Origin: Burkholderiaceae bacterium 16
GTDB taxonomy: Bacteria; Pseudomonadota; Gammaproteobacteria; Burkholderiales; Burkholderiaceae
Direction: 5' to 3'
Assembly: GCA_000955785.1 (NCBI GenBank)
Contig: JYOD01000127.1
Coordinates: 1 to 45,755 of the forward strand
Length of the DNA stretch: 45,755 bases
The translations under genes and the position numbers were made by a program. The notes under the pieces are model-generated. The model was not told where the DNA came from, searched no databases, and saw nothing but the letters and a program-made list of their open reading frames with translations. This document shows positions 32,819 to 42,338 of this stretch, piece after piece. Each line of letters begins with the position of its first letter. Position 1 is the first letter of the stretch.

Positions 32819-33324
32819 TCAAGCTCACCGTCAACGGCGCCAGCCACCAGTTGGACATCGATCCGTCCACGCCTCTGCTCTACGCACTGCGTGACGAACT
32901 GCACCTGCACGGCGCCAAGTTCGGCTGCGGCCTGGGCCAGTGCGGTGCCTGCACCGTCATTGTCGGCGACCGTCCCGTGTTTTCGTGCCTGATGCCAGTG
33001 GCATCGATCGGCAGCCGGCCGGTGCGCACCATCGAGAACCTGGGCACCGCCGACAGGCCGGGCTCCTTGCAGAAGGCGTTCATCGAACACCAGGCGGCGC
33101 AGTGCGGCTACTGCATCGCCGGCATGATCATGCGCGCGCAGGCCCTGCTGGAGGTCAACGCGCATCCCACCGACGCCGAGTTGCGGGCGCACATGGAACC
33201 CAACCTGTGCCGGTGCGGCACCCATATGCGCATCCTGGCGGCCATCCGCGCCGTGGCCGGCACGCCCCGCCCCGTGCGCCCGGGCGGGGTCAAGGCCGAG
33301 GGCAACCAAAAGGGTGCGCAATGA
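32815..33324 (+). CDS. [2Fe-2S] small subunit of a xanthine-dehydrogenase-family hydroxylase (IorA-like)
   Basis: 169 residues. N-terminal plant-type [2Fe-2S] domain with the cysteines of FGCGLGQCGACTV and FSCL (residues ~38-60). A second helical [2Fe-2S] domain has AAQCGYCIAGMI and LCRCGTHMRI, the CxxC...CxC pattern of the family. Closest in type to isoquinoline 1-oxidoreductase alpha subunit and nicotinate dehydrogenase NicA. It transfers electrons from the molybdenum site to the cytochrome. Overlaps both neighbours by 4 bases (32815-32818 and 33321-33324). Confidence 0.93.
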   Translation: MIKLTVNGASHQLDIDPSTPLLYALRDELHLHGAKFGCGLGQCGACTVIVGDRPVFSCLMPVASIGSRPVRTIENLGTADRPGSLQKAFIEHQAAQCGYCIAGMIMRAQALLEVNAHPTDAELRAHMEPNLCRCGTHMRILAAIRAVAGTPRPVRPGGVKAEGNQKGAQ

Positions 33325-35583
33325 GCGGCGATGACGGCGACATCGACCCGGGCCGCCGCGCCTTCCTGGTCTCGGGCTCGCTGGTGGTGGGCTTCACGCT
33401 GCTGCCGGGCCGCAAGGCCATGGCGCAGACCGTGCTGGACGACGAGGGCGCGGCCGTCCAGGTCGCGCGCCAATACCAGGCGCTGGCAGGCAGCCTGAAG
33501 ACCAACCCCTATCTCGACGCCTGGATCAGGATCGCCCCGGACAACCAGGTCACGGTGTACACCGGCAAGGTCGAGCTGGGCACCGGTGTGCGCACCGCGC
33601 TGCTCCAGGTGGCGGCCGAGGAACTGCAGATGGCGCCCGCGCTGATCACCTTCCTGACCGCCGATACCGGCCGTTCGCCGGACGAAGGGCTGACCGCCGG
33701 CAGCCACACCATGGCCGACAGCGGCAGCGCCCTGCTCAACGCGGCGGCCCAGGTGCGCGGGCTGCTGACAGACGCGGCCGCGCGGCAGTTGCGTGTCGAT
33801 GCGGCGTCGCTGTCGGTCGGCAATGCGCGCATCACGGCCCGCGACGGGCGCTCGCTGTCGTTCGGCGAACTGTTGCCAGCGGTAAACCTGCACCGCGCGG
33901 CCACACCCGCCTCGCCGCTGCGCGACCCGAAATCGTTCTCCGTGATCGGCACGTCGATGCCCCGGCTGGACATTCCCGGCAAGGTCACCGGCAAGCCGGG
34001 CTATGTCCAGGACCTGGCCATGCCGGGCATGGTGCATGCGCGCGTGGTGCTGCCGCCTGCCTATGACGCCGCCCTGCTGTCGGTCGACGAGGCCACGGTC
34101 AAGTCCATGCCCGGCGTGATCGCCGTCGTGCGCGACGGCAACCTGCTCGCCGTGGTGGCCAGGGGCGAATGGCAGGCGGTGCTCGCGCAGCGCGCGCTCG
34201 GCGCCGCCTGCCGCTGGAGCAAGGGGCGCCCGCTGCCCCGCCCCGCCGACGTGATCGCGCAGCTCAAGCAGATCTCCACGCAGCACATCGAGATCGCTAA
34301 CACGCGAGGCGCAGTGCCGGCAGGCGCCAGGACGCTGGCCGCCACCTATTCCAAGCACTACCTGATGCACGGATCGATCGGCCCCTCGTGCGCCGTCGCG
34401 CAGATGCAGGACGGCGTGCTGACCGTATGGACCCACTCCCAGGGCGTCTACCCGCTACGCGACGGACTGGCCGAGATGCTGTCGATGCCCAAGGACAAGC
34501 TGCGCTGCATCCACATGGATGGCTCGGGCTGCTACGGGCACAACGGCGCCGACGACGCCGCGGCGCACGCCGCCTATCTGGCCCGCGCCCTGCCCGCACA
34601 GCCGGTGCGCGTGCAATGGATGCGCGACCAGGAGAACCTGTGGGACCACTACACGCCACCCATGGTCACCGAGGTCAAGGCCTCGCTCGATGCCGGCGGC
34701 CATATCGTCGACTGGGACTACGCGCTGTGGAGCAGCTCGCATAACGAGCGCGTGGTCAACGCGGGCCGGCTGCTGCCCGCCACCCAGCTGGCCAGGCCCT
34801 TCGTCCCCGCGCCCTCGGTCCCGATGCTGCAGCCCGAGGGCGGCGGCGACCGCAACGCGATTCCGCTCTACCAGCTACCGGCCTCGCACATCGTCAATCA
34901 CTTCTCGCCGACCATGCCGCTGCGCACCTCGGCGATGCGCTCGCTGGGCGCGCACATGAACGTCTTCTCGATCGAGAGCTTCATGGACGAGCTGGCCGCC
35001 GCGGCCAGCACCGACCCCGTGGCGTTCCGGCTGCGGCATATGAAAGACCAGCGCGCGCGACGTGATCCAGCTCGCCGCGGCCAGGTTCGGTTGGCCCAGG
35101 CGCGGCCGCAAGCCCGGCCGCGGCGTCGGCTTCGCGTTCGCCAGGTACAAGAACCTGATGGGCTACGTGGCGATCGCGCTGGAGATTTCGGTGGTGCGCG
35201 ACACGGGCCTGGTGCGTCTCGAGCATGCCGAGGTGGCCGTCGATTGCGGGCAGATCGTCAGTCCGGATGGCGTGCGCAACCAGATCGAGGGCGGCATCCT
35301 GCAGTCCGCGAGCTGGACGCTGTACGAGCGGCTGCGCTTCGACACCAGCGGCATCGGCAGCTTCGACTGGAGCACTTACCCGATCATGCGCTTTTCCGCC
35401 GTGCCCACCACCATCAACGTGCACCTGATCGACCGCCCCGGCACGCCGTTCCTGGGCGTGGCCGAAGCGGCGATGGGGCCCACCGCGGGCGCCATCGGCA
35501 ATGCCCTGTTCGATGCCACCGGCAAGCGCCTGCGCGACATGCCGCTGGGCGGCGAGCGGCTGCGCAGGGAAATCGCGCCATAG
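33321..35583 (+). pseudogene. Molybdopterin large subunit (IorB-like), frameshifted
   Basis: Would encode about 754 residues of the isoquinoline 1-oxidoreductase beta / aldehyde-dehydrogenase-like molybdopterin subunit. A Tat-type signal GRRAFLVSGSLVVGF is at residues ~11-25, as in the family. Cofactor blocks include VYTGKVELGTG, DMDGSGCYGHNGADD-like GCYGHNGAD and the final GVAEAAMGPTAGAIGNALF with catalytic Glu. The reading frame breaks at 35051-35059, a run of alternating GC: before it the frame is that of 33321, after it (from 35062, ending TAG 35581-35583) the frame is shifted by +1, as if one GC pair were lost. Both halves are otherwise intact, so recent mutation or a sequencing error is likely. 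Confidence 0.85.
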
Positions 35584-35641
35584 CGCGCAGCTTGCCACGC
35601 CCTGTGCACCAACCGGTGCCCGGCCCCTGAACCTCAACGCC

Positions 35642-36796
35642 ATGACCACCATGCCCACGTCCAAACCTTACCGCGCCGTCGTGATCGGCGGCTCCCTCGG
35701 CGGCCTCTTTACCGCCATATGCCTGCGCGCGATCGGCTGGGATGTCGATGTCTTCGAGCGGTCGCCGCAGCAGCTCGACAGCCGCGGCGGCGGGCTCGTG
35801 CTGCAGCCCGGCGTGCTCGACGCGCTGGACTTTGCCGGGGTGGCGCACCCGCCCGGCTTCGGCGTGCCGTCGAAGGACCGCATCTTCCTGGACCGCGACG
35901 GCGTGCTCCGCTGCATCTACATGCCGCAGACGCAGATCGCCTGGAACGGGCTCTATGCCCTGATGAAGGGCGCGCTCGATCCGGGCGTGATCCATGCCGG
36001 CGAGGAACTGGTCGCGCTGGCCCGCGAGGCCGATCACATGACGGCACGCTTTGCCTCCGGCCGCACCGAGCGCGCGGATCTCCTGGTCGGCGCCGACGGA
36101 CCGCTGTCCACGGTGCGGCAGGCGTTGCTGCCCGGCGATGTGCCCGCCTATGCCGGCTATGTCGCCTGGCGCGGCGTGCTGCCCGAGGCTGCGCTGGACG
36201 CGCGGGCCCGGTCGCTGCTGGTCGAAACCTTTGCCTTCCAGGACGGCCCGGGACACCAGATGCTGACCTACCTGATTCCCGGCGAGGACGGGTCGGTCCG
36301 TCACAACGAACGGCGCCTGAACTGGGTCTGGTACCGCGCGCTGCCCGCCGGAGAACCGCTGGCGGCCGTGCTGCTGGACCGCCATGGCCGACAGCACACG
36401 CATTCGCTTCCCCCGGGCGCGGTCAAGGATGCCGATGCCCAGGCGCTGCAGCTTGCCGCGGCGGACAACCTCGCGCCAGTGTTCGCGGCGCTGGTCAAAT
36501 CGACCCCCGATCCCTTTCTGCAACTGATCCAGGATTACGCGGCGCCGCGCATGCGTTTCGGCCGCGCCGTGCTGCTCGGCGACGCCGCCTTCGTGGCGCG
36601 ACCGCATACCGGCGCTGGCGCGGGCAAGGCGGCAGCCAATGCCGTGGCCCTGGCGCGCGCGCTGCAGGCCGGCGGGGACCGCATCCACGACGCGCTCGCG
36701 CTATGGGATCGAAGCCAATGGGCCGCAGACAAGCGCCTGGCCGAGTGGGGCATCTCGCTGGGCAGGCGCATCATGGGCCTGGTGCAGCCTGCCTAG
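35642..36796 (+). CDS. FAD-dependent aromatic monooxygenase, paralogue of the 7.3-kb gene
   Basis: 384 residues; ATG 35642. Flavoprotein class A motifs: IGGSLGGLFTAICL (~13), DVFER closing the second strand, LLVGADGPLSTVR (DG motif, ~145), GRAVLLGDAAF (GD motif, ~300). ARPHTGAGAGKAAANA follows. Shared blocks with the enzyme at 7348-8571 (YAGYVAWRG, NWVWYRA) show common ancestry, with moderate overall divergence. 2,6-dihydroxypyridine or 6-hydroxynicotinate-like hydroxylation is a family-based guess that fits the molybdenum hydroxylase genes upstream, which would add the first hydroxyl group from water. The large-subunit stop is 58 bases upstream, so it is probably the fourth gene of that operon. 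Confidence 0.88.
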   Translation: MTTMPTSKPYRAVVIGGSLGGLFTAICLRAIGWDVDVFERSPQQLDSRGGGLVLQPGVLDALDFAGVAHPPGFGVPSKDRIFLDRDGVLRCIYMPQTQIAWNGLYALMKGALDPGVIHAGEELVALAREADHMTARFASGRTERADLLVGADGPLSTVRQALLPGDVPAYAGYVAWRGVLPEAALDARARSLLVETFAFQDGPGHQMLTYLIPGEDGSVRHNERRLNWVWYRALPAGEPLAAVLLDRHGRQHTHSLPPGAVKDADAQALQLAAADNLAPVFAALVKSTPDPFLQLIQDYAAPRMRFGRAVLLGDAAFVARPHTGAGAGKAAANAVALARALQAGGDRIHDALALWDRSQWAADKRLAEWGISLGRRIMGLVQPA

Positions 36797-36814
36797 CCGG
36801 CACGGCGATGCGGC

Positions 36815-37501
36815 TCAGCGCGCCGGCACCGGCGCGAGCGACGCGTGGGGCGTGGCGGTGCGCTGCGCGGCCTTGTGCACCATGGTGTAGGCGTAGTCCA
36901 CGCCCATGCCGTAGGCGCCGGAGTGTTCCTTGACCAGTTGCATCACCGCGTCGTAGGTGTCGCGGCAGGCCCAGTCGCGCTGCCATTCGAGCAGCACCTG
37001 TTGCCAGGTCACCGGCACCACGCCGGCCTGCACCATGCGCTGCATGGCGTAGTCGTGCGCTTCCTTGCTGGTGCCGCCTGAGGCGTCGGCCACCATGTAG
37101 ATCTCGTAGTCGCTCTCGTTCATCGCACTCAGCGCGAAGGTGGTGTTGCAGACCTCGGTCCACAGGCCGGCGACGATGACCTTCTTGCGGCCGTTGGCGG
37201 CCAGCGCGTCGCGCACCTTCTGGTCGTCCCACGAGTTCATCGAGGTGCGTTCCAGCGTCGGCTGCTCGGGGAACACGTCCAGCAACTCGGGGTAGGTGTA
37301 GCCCGAGAAGGAATCCGACTCGACCGTGGTGATGGTGGTCGGGATGCTGAAGATCCTGGCGGCCTTGGCCAGGCCCACGGCATTGTTCTTCATCGCCTGG
37401 CGATCCATCGACTGCACGCCGAAGGCCATCTGCGGCTGGTGGTCGATGAAGATCAGCTGGCTGTTTTGCGGGGTCAGCACCTGGAGTTTCGGATTGGACA
37501 T
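36815..37501 (-). CDS. Isochorismatase-family hydrolase, YcaC-like (copy 2)
   Basis: 228 residues, the same length as copy 1 (15130-15816), with about 19 substitutions and no gaps. Asp20, Arg85 and Cys118 are all kept. Changes are mostly conservative, indicating both copies are under selection. It is convergent with the FAD monooxygenase (18 bases between stops) and divergent from the AraC gene at 37.9 kb. Weak ribosome binding. In the neighbourhood of ring-oxidising enzymes an amidohydrolase role (like maleamate amidohydrolases of this superfamily) is conceivable, but the sequence is YcaC-type and gives no direct support. Confidence 0.92.
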   Translation of the reverse strand: MSNPKLQVLTPQNSQLIFIDHQPQMAFGVQSMDRQAMKNNAVGLAKAARIFSIPTTITTVESDSFSGYTYPELLDVFPEQPTLERTSMNSWDDQKVRDALAANGRKKVIVAGLWTEVCNTTFALSAMNESDYEIYMVADASGGTSKEAHDYAMQRMVQAGVVPVTWQQVLLEWQRDWACRDTYDAVMQLVKEHSGAYGMGVDYAYTMVHKAAQRTATPHASLAPVPAR

Positions 37502-37908
37502 GATTTGCGCTCTATCATTGAAATTTGTTGAACTTCATGGAGCGGGGGTTTTTTGTCTATTAGCCGTCCATTTTTCGAACTATACGGGAGCATTCTAGGC
37601 GATGATGAGCAGAATCGTGGATGAATTACTCAATTATTTTGATGTTAATTCCGACCCGAAAAACGAAGGTAGCTGGCGCCGGTGCCATGACCCCGCGGGC
37701 AACGGCTTTTCCCATCCGCTGCCGGATCGCGGTGGCGTATTTCCAGGTCAGCGGCTGGGCGTCCTACGACCATCGTATGACGTTGTCAGACGAAATTAGG
37801 TCCTGGGCAACCCGATTTACGTCTAGTTGCACGGCGCCTGGTGGCGTACCTTGCAGATACCGCCGCGACGCAGCATGCGAGGCCCGTCGCGCCACCAGGC
37901 AAACCAAC
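37502..37908. promoter_or_regulatory. Divergent intergenic region between copy-2 hydrolase and AraC genes
   Basis: AT-rich from 37510 to 37660, unlike its surroundings. TATAGT on the minus strand (plus 37579-37584) is a possible -10 for the hydrolase. TTTTGTCTATT at 37551-37561 also occurs at 14804-14814, before hydrolase copy 1, but in opposite orientation to the gene. An 11-bp inverted repeat (37836-37846 with 37890-37900) lies just before the AraC start and could fold in the leader. Confidence 0.4.
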
Positions 37909-38909
37909 ATGAACGACCTTCTGACTCCCGATCTCGACTCGATCAGCGGCTTGGCCTTGACGCCCGCACGCATCGTGCCCCCCCCGCCCCGGCCTGCGCG
38001 GATGGTCCCATCCGCGAGGAACGCCAATGGCGCTGCGCGCCCCGGCGCGGCGACGCCGGCGCCCGGCAGTGGGACCGCGTGCCGGTGTCGCGCTGGACGC
38101 ACACCGGCGCCACGCCGCTCGAGGTCAGCCATGCGGGACACGACAGCGAGCACTGCATCGGGCTGAGCCTGCGCTCGATGTCGGTCAGCTTCGCTTCGGC
38201 GGGCCTGCGGGTGTTCGATGGCCGCATCGCATCGGGCGCGGCGCAGATCACCGCACCGGGCGTGCCGGTCAATGCGGTCTTCACCTCCGCCAGCGACGTG
38301 CTGCACCTGTTTGTCTCGCAGGCAGTGCTGGCCGAGTGCTACGCCGACCAGTTCGGGCACGCGCATGCCGGCGACATGCTGCTAGGCGACCCGCGCCTGG
38401 TCACCAACCCGACCATGGAACGGCTGGGCCAGGCGCTCGCCCTGGCGCATTCGCAGGATCCCGGGCTGGGCCGCATCTTCTGCGACAGCGTCGGGCTGGC
38501 GATCGTCTCGCGCATCGTGGCCGGCCACTTCAACCGCGCCGCCGCCGATGCGCGTGTGCCGGCCAGGCTGCCCGCCTGGCGCTTGCGCAGGGTGGTGGAA
38601 TTCATCGACGCCCACTTGTCGGACCCGATCGGCCTGGCCGATATCGCCGGCAGCGCGGGCCTGACCCGGATGCACTTCGCTGCCCAGTTCCGCCGCGCCA
38701 CCGGCCTGCGCCCGCACGAATACTTGCTGCGACGGCGCATCGAACATGCGCAGGAGCTGCTGAGGCACGCCGACGGCAACGTACTCGACGTGGCCCTGCG
38801 CTGCGGCTTCCGCTCCCAGGCGCATTTCACCACCGTGTTCAAGCGCTTCGTCGGCGATACCCCCTATTGCTGGCGCGTCAAGACCGGCAAGGCTGCGAAG
38901 GCCGGCTGA
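37909..38909 (+). CDS. AraC family transcriptional regulator, probable frameshift in a C8 run
   Basis: The main frame (to TGA at 38909) has a beta-rich sensor (TPLEVSHAGHDSEHCIG, FDGRIASGAAQITAPG) and a C-terminal AraC domain with two HTH motifs: IGLADIAGSAGLTRMHFAAQ and VLDVALRCGFRSQAHFTTVF. That frame has no good start: it opens with a TTG at 37827 and Arg-rich sequence. Instead, ATG 37909 in another frame gives a plausible N-terminus (MNDLLTPDLDSISGLALTP). The two frames meet at a run of eight Cs (37978-37985), and one more C would join them. Either the gene is frameshifted or switching, or the assembly lost a base. Divergent from hydrolase copy 2, which it may control. Confidence 0.7.
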
Positions 38910-38966
38910 GCCCCAGCCCATGACGCTGCCCACGATCCTGTCCGTTTCCATCATCCGGAGCTGACC

Positions 38967-39414
38967 ATGCCCGCGCACCCGAATCCCGCCACATCCCCCA
39001 CCCCATCCGCGCGGGCGGACGGACCGCCCCGACCCGTGGGGCAGCACCATCGGCCTGCTCCGTGCGCGCCAAGCCTTCCAGCTGTACGCCGGTAGCGCCT
39101 GGCCCGATGAGGAAGACCCCCGGCACCGCCGCCACACCGCCATCGTCAGCGTCGTGGAGCGGCCCAGTTCCACCTTGGCGGTGATCAGCTGGCGTGATGC
39201 CACCCATTGCCGCTACGGCGCCCAGATCTGGGCAGCTGTATCGGCGCGCGAAGCTGGCGTGTGCGCCCTCAGCGGCCTCCCCATCGCCATGGGCCAGGCG
39301 GTCTACCGCCCGCGCCCCTGCCGGCCGCCGGCGCGCAACACCGAAGCCATGATCCTCGCCTCGGTGCTACACGCGGCCTGCCCGACCGCCGATGCGGATG
39401 CCTGGGCGGCATGA
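38967..39414 (+). pseudogene. DUF3331 family protein, frameshifted near the N-terminus
   Basis: The main frame from about 39022 reads DRPDPWGSTIGLLRARQAF, and later VSVVERPSSTLAVISWRDAT with CRYGAQIW, GVCALSGLPI and NTEAMILASVL, the pattern I know for DUF3331 (common in Burkholderia and Cupriavidus, function unknown). The frame has no start codon: the well-placed ATG at 38967 (GGAG nine bases upstream) is in another frame, and one extra base near 39015-39022 separates them. The Cys and His residues (THC, VCALSG) suggest a small metal-binding fold. Probably translated as a broken product unless the indel is an error. Confidence 0.7.
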
Positions 39415-39462
39415 GGCAGGCAAGAAACGACCATCGACTTTGCTTTGAATTGAGGTGCTTCG

Positions 39463-39601
39463 GATTTTCGTGTGGGTAGTGCGTGCGGTGCGAGTTGCCG
39501 GCAGCAAAACGCTGGTTTGCTCCCCTCTCCCATGAAATGGGAGAGGGGAGCTACGGCGGTGCTGGAACTAGCCGAGCGATGAATCGACCCACACGAAAGT
39601 C
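39463..39601. repeat. Nested inverted repeat around a terminator hairpin (MITE-like)
   Basis: Outer arms 39463-39477 and 39587-39601 pair over 15 bp with one G-T pair (core TTCGTGTGGGT with ACCCACACGAA). Inside lies a perfect 14-bp hairpin (39519-39532 with 39538-39551). No ORF fits between. The size (139 bases) and nested symmetry resemble a small non-autonomous repeat; whether other copies exist cannot be told from this window. Confidence 0.5.
39519..39551. terminator. Strong bidirectional hairpin
   Basis: 14-bp perfect stem (GCTCCCCTCTCCCA) with TGAAA loop, between the convergent ends of the DUF3331 and LuxR genes. CTCTCCC/GGGAGAG stems of this kind are a frequent terminator-like repeat in Burkholderiaceae (from memory). 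Confidence 0.6.
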
Positions 39602-39658
39602 GGATGAACCTGAATGAAGGCGTCACCTATGACGATCGCTATCGCACTGGCAGCCCCG

Positions 39659-42338
39659 TCAGCCAGCCCCCGTCTGCTGCCCCTGCCTGCGCGCAGCCAC
39701 GATGGCATCGTAGCGCCGCGAAACGCCAAGCTTGGCAAATATCTGCCGGAGATTCCACTTGACCGTGAACTCGCTGATATTCAGCGCCAGCGCGATTCTC
39801 TTGTTCGACATTGACTGCTCGAGCAGCCCCAATATTTCCCGCTCCCGCCTGGTCAGGCCCGACAACTCCGTCAGGCCATCCTGCGGCGCCGCCGCGATAG
39901 TGCGATCGGGCCCGGCCGCGGGCATGACAAGCGGCATCCCCCGCAAGCCGGCAAGGTAGTCCTCCTGCGCACTGTCCCTGCGCCGCGGCAGGCAGCCCAG
40001 CAGGACGCGAACGCCCTTGCCTTCGTCGAGCAGCGTCCGCACCAGGCCAAGCCGGTAAGCCGTAGCCACCGCCGGCTCCATGCATGCAATCACTTCGTCG
40101 CGCCGCCCGAGCGCATCCAGCGCCAGCGCCTGCAGCAGATCGGTCGTGACCATCAGCCCCTCCCTGCCCAGTGCCGTGGCTGTGGCGCGGACAGCGTCCA
40201 GCGCCAGCAGCGCGCCTTGCGCCTCGCCCATGGCCAGGAGGAGCCTGGCCCGCGACAGCGCTGCGATCGCCACGATCTCGGCCGCGCGCGGCTCCGCGCC
40301 CGTCTGGTCATGCGCCAGGCCGTCGAGCGTAGCCTGCAGCGACTGCGCGTGCCGCCAGTCGCCGCCGGCAAGCACGATCCGCTGCCGTTCCGCCACCATA
40401 TGCGCCATCCCGCGCCAGATGCCACGGCGGCGGAAATGCGCCTCCATATCGATCAGGAATGCCATGGCCTCGTGCGGCAGCTTGCCAAGCACTTGCAGAC
40501 GCGCATGGCACAGCGCGGCGCGCAGCGCCACATCGGGCGACGATAGCTTGAGCATGTCCAGGCGATCCGCCAGCACATGCCGTGCTTCCTCGGTCTTGTC
40601 CCGCTCGTACAGGACTACGGCCACCGTTGCCGCGCAGTAGCAGGCACTGACCGAGCGGCGGCCATGGTGGCGTTCCGCCTCTGCGAGCGCGTCCTTGACC
40701 ATGCGCTCGGCTTGCAGCGCATTGCCCTCCAGCAGGATTGCGCTGGCGGCGCTTGCCCTGGCCATCAGCGCCAGCTCGCCCGTGCCGGTACGCATCGCGC
40801 TTGCGGCGGCGGAACCCAGGATATCCCGCGCCTGCGCGTGGCGGCCGCGCGCGGTCAGGCTGCGCACGGTCAGGCCAAGCCTGATGTGCTCCAGCGCCGG
40901 ATGGCCCAGCGCGGCGTTTTCAAGCGTTGCCAGGGTGGCGTCCAGCAGTGCCACTTCGTCGCGCTGCATGGCGATCACGGCGCGCAGCAGCCTGCCATGC
41001 CGCGACCCGCTGGCGCCAGCCCTGACGGCTTCCAGGGCGGTCAGCCATTGCTCGGCTTCGGCGGGCCGCGCCGTTACCGCGCTCGCCAGGCGGCGAGCAG
41101 CAGCAGGCGCGGATGCCCCGCCAGCCGGGCGGGAGGCACCATTTCGGCCCACTGCCGGAAGGCCCGCAACTGGCTCACGCTGGGCAAGGCCGGCATCGAA
41201 CACTCAACCAGGCGGACAACCGCATCGAAATCCTCGCTCAGCAAGGCATGCGGAATCGCCTCGGCAAAGCGCCCTTGCTGCACAAACCATCCGGTGGCTC
41301 GCCGGTGCAGGCCAGCCACGTCCTGCTGGCCGCATGCCAGGCGCTGGCTCAGGAATGCCGCGAACATGGGATGAAAGCGGTACCACCGGGCCTGGTCCTC
41401 CGCCTGCGCGGGCAGCAGGAACAGGCCGCGCGCGTCGACAGAGGCAAGCAACGCGTCCGCATGCTCCGAGCCCGTGACATGGGCGGCCAGCGCCGCGTTG
41501 AACCGCGGCAGCACCGACAAGCCTTGCATGAAGTTGAGCAGGTCCGCTGGCAACCCGGCCACGACGTCTTCCGACAAGTAGGCGTGCAGGCTATCCGCAT
41601 CGGGCGCCAGCGCGCGCAGGCGCACCGGATTGCGCTGCCCCGCCTTCAACGAGGCCGCCATCAGTTGCAATCCGATTGGCCAGCCGGCACAGAGCGCATG
41701 GAGCCGCGTGGCGGCGTCCAGGCCCACGTGCGCATCGAGATGCGCCTGCAGGAAGGCAAGGGTTTCCCGGAAGGAGAATGCCAGGTCCGCGCCGCCCACT
41801 TCACCTAGCTCCCCCACTGCGCGCAGACGGCCCAGCAATAGGGCCGGTGCCTTGCGCGATGCCATGACGACGTGGAGGTTGGGCAACCGTGCCTCAAGGA
41901 TGGCCTGTAGCAAGGCACGGCTGGCGGGATGGCTGGCCCGGTCGGACTCGTCGATCATCAGGTACAGCTCTTCGCGCCGGCCAGCGCCTGGATATAGCCG
42001 GCAGCCAGCAATTCCGGGGCCGCCAGCGCATCGTCCTGCCATGGCGGCGCGAGCCGCGCATGCTGCAAGGCGGCACGCAGGCTGGCGCGGAACACCTCCG
42101 GCGCTTCGTCTTCGGCGTCCAGCGAAAGCCACGCTACGCCGGCGCCCTCCCCGATCAGCTTCTGGCGCCACTGCGCCATCAGGGTGGTCTTGCCGAATCC
42201 CGCGCCGGCAGTGATCAGCACCAGCTTGCGCTGGCGCACATCGTGCAGGCCGGCAAGCAGGTCTTCACGCGGGATCGAGCGGCTGCCAAGGCGAGGCGGC
42301 GCCAGCTTGGTAATGGGAGCAGGTTGATACCGTTCCAT
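39659..42338 (-). pseudogene. MalT-type LuxR regulator (ATP-binding), two frameshifts
   Basis: Three overlapping frames together give one ~890-residue regulator. Frame 1 (42338 down to ~41970): KLAPPRLGSRSIPREDLL and Walker A AGAGFGKTTLMAQW. Frame 2 (~41970 to ~41085): Walker B ELYLMIDESDRA, sensor segment LPNLHVVMASRK and the winged helix of STAND ATPases. Frame 3 (~41090 to 39659): helical TPR-like part and C-terminal LuxR HTH (LTRREREILGLLEQSMSNKR, FTVKWNLRQIFAKLGVSRR). Joining needs one base inserted near 41967-41980 (GGCGCGAAG) and another near 41081-41090. All domains are otherwise complete. It is divergent from a second MalT-type gene. Either a fresh pseudogene or two sequence errors. 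Confidence 0.8.
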
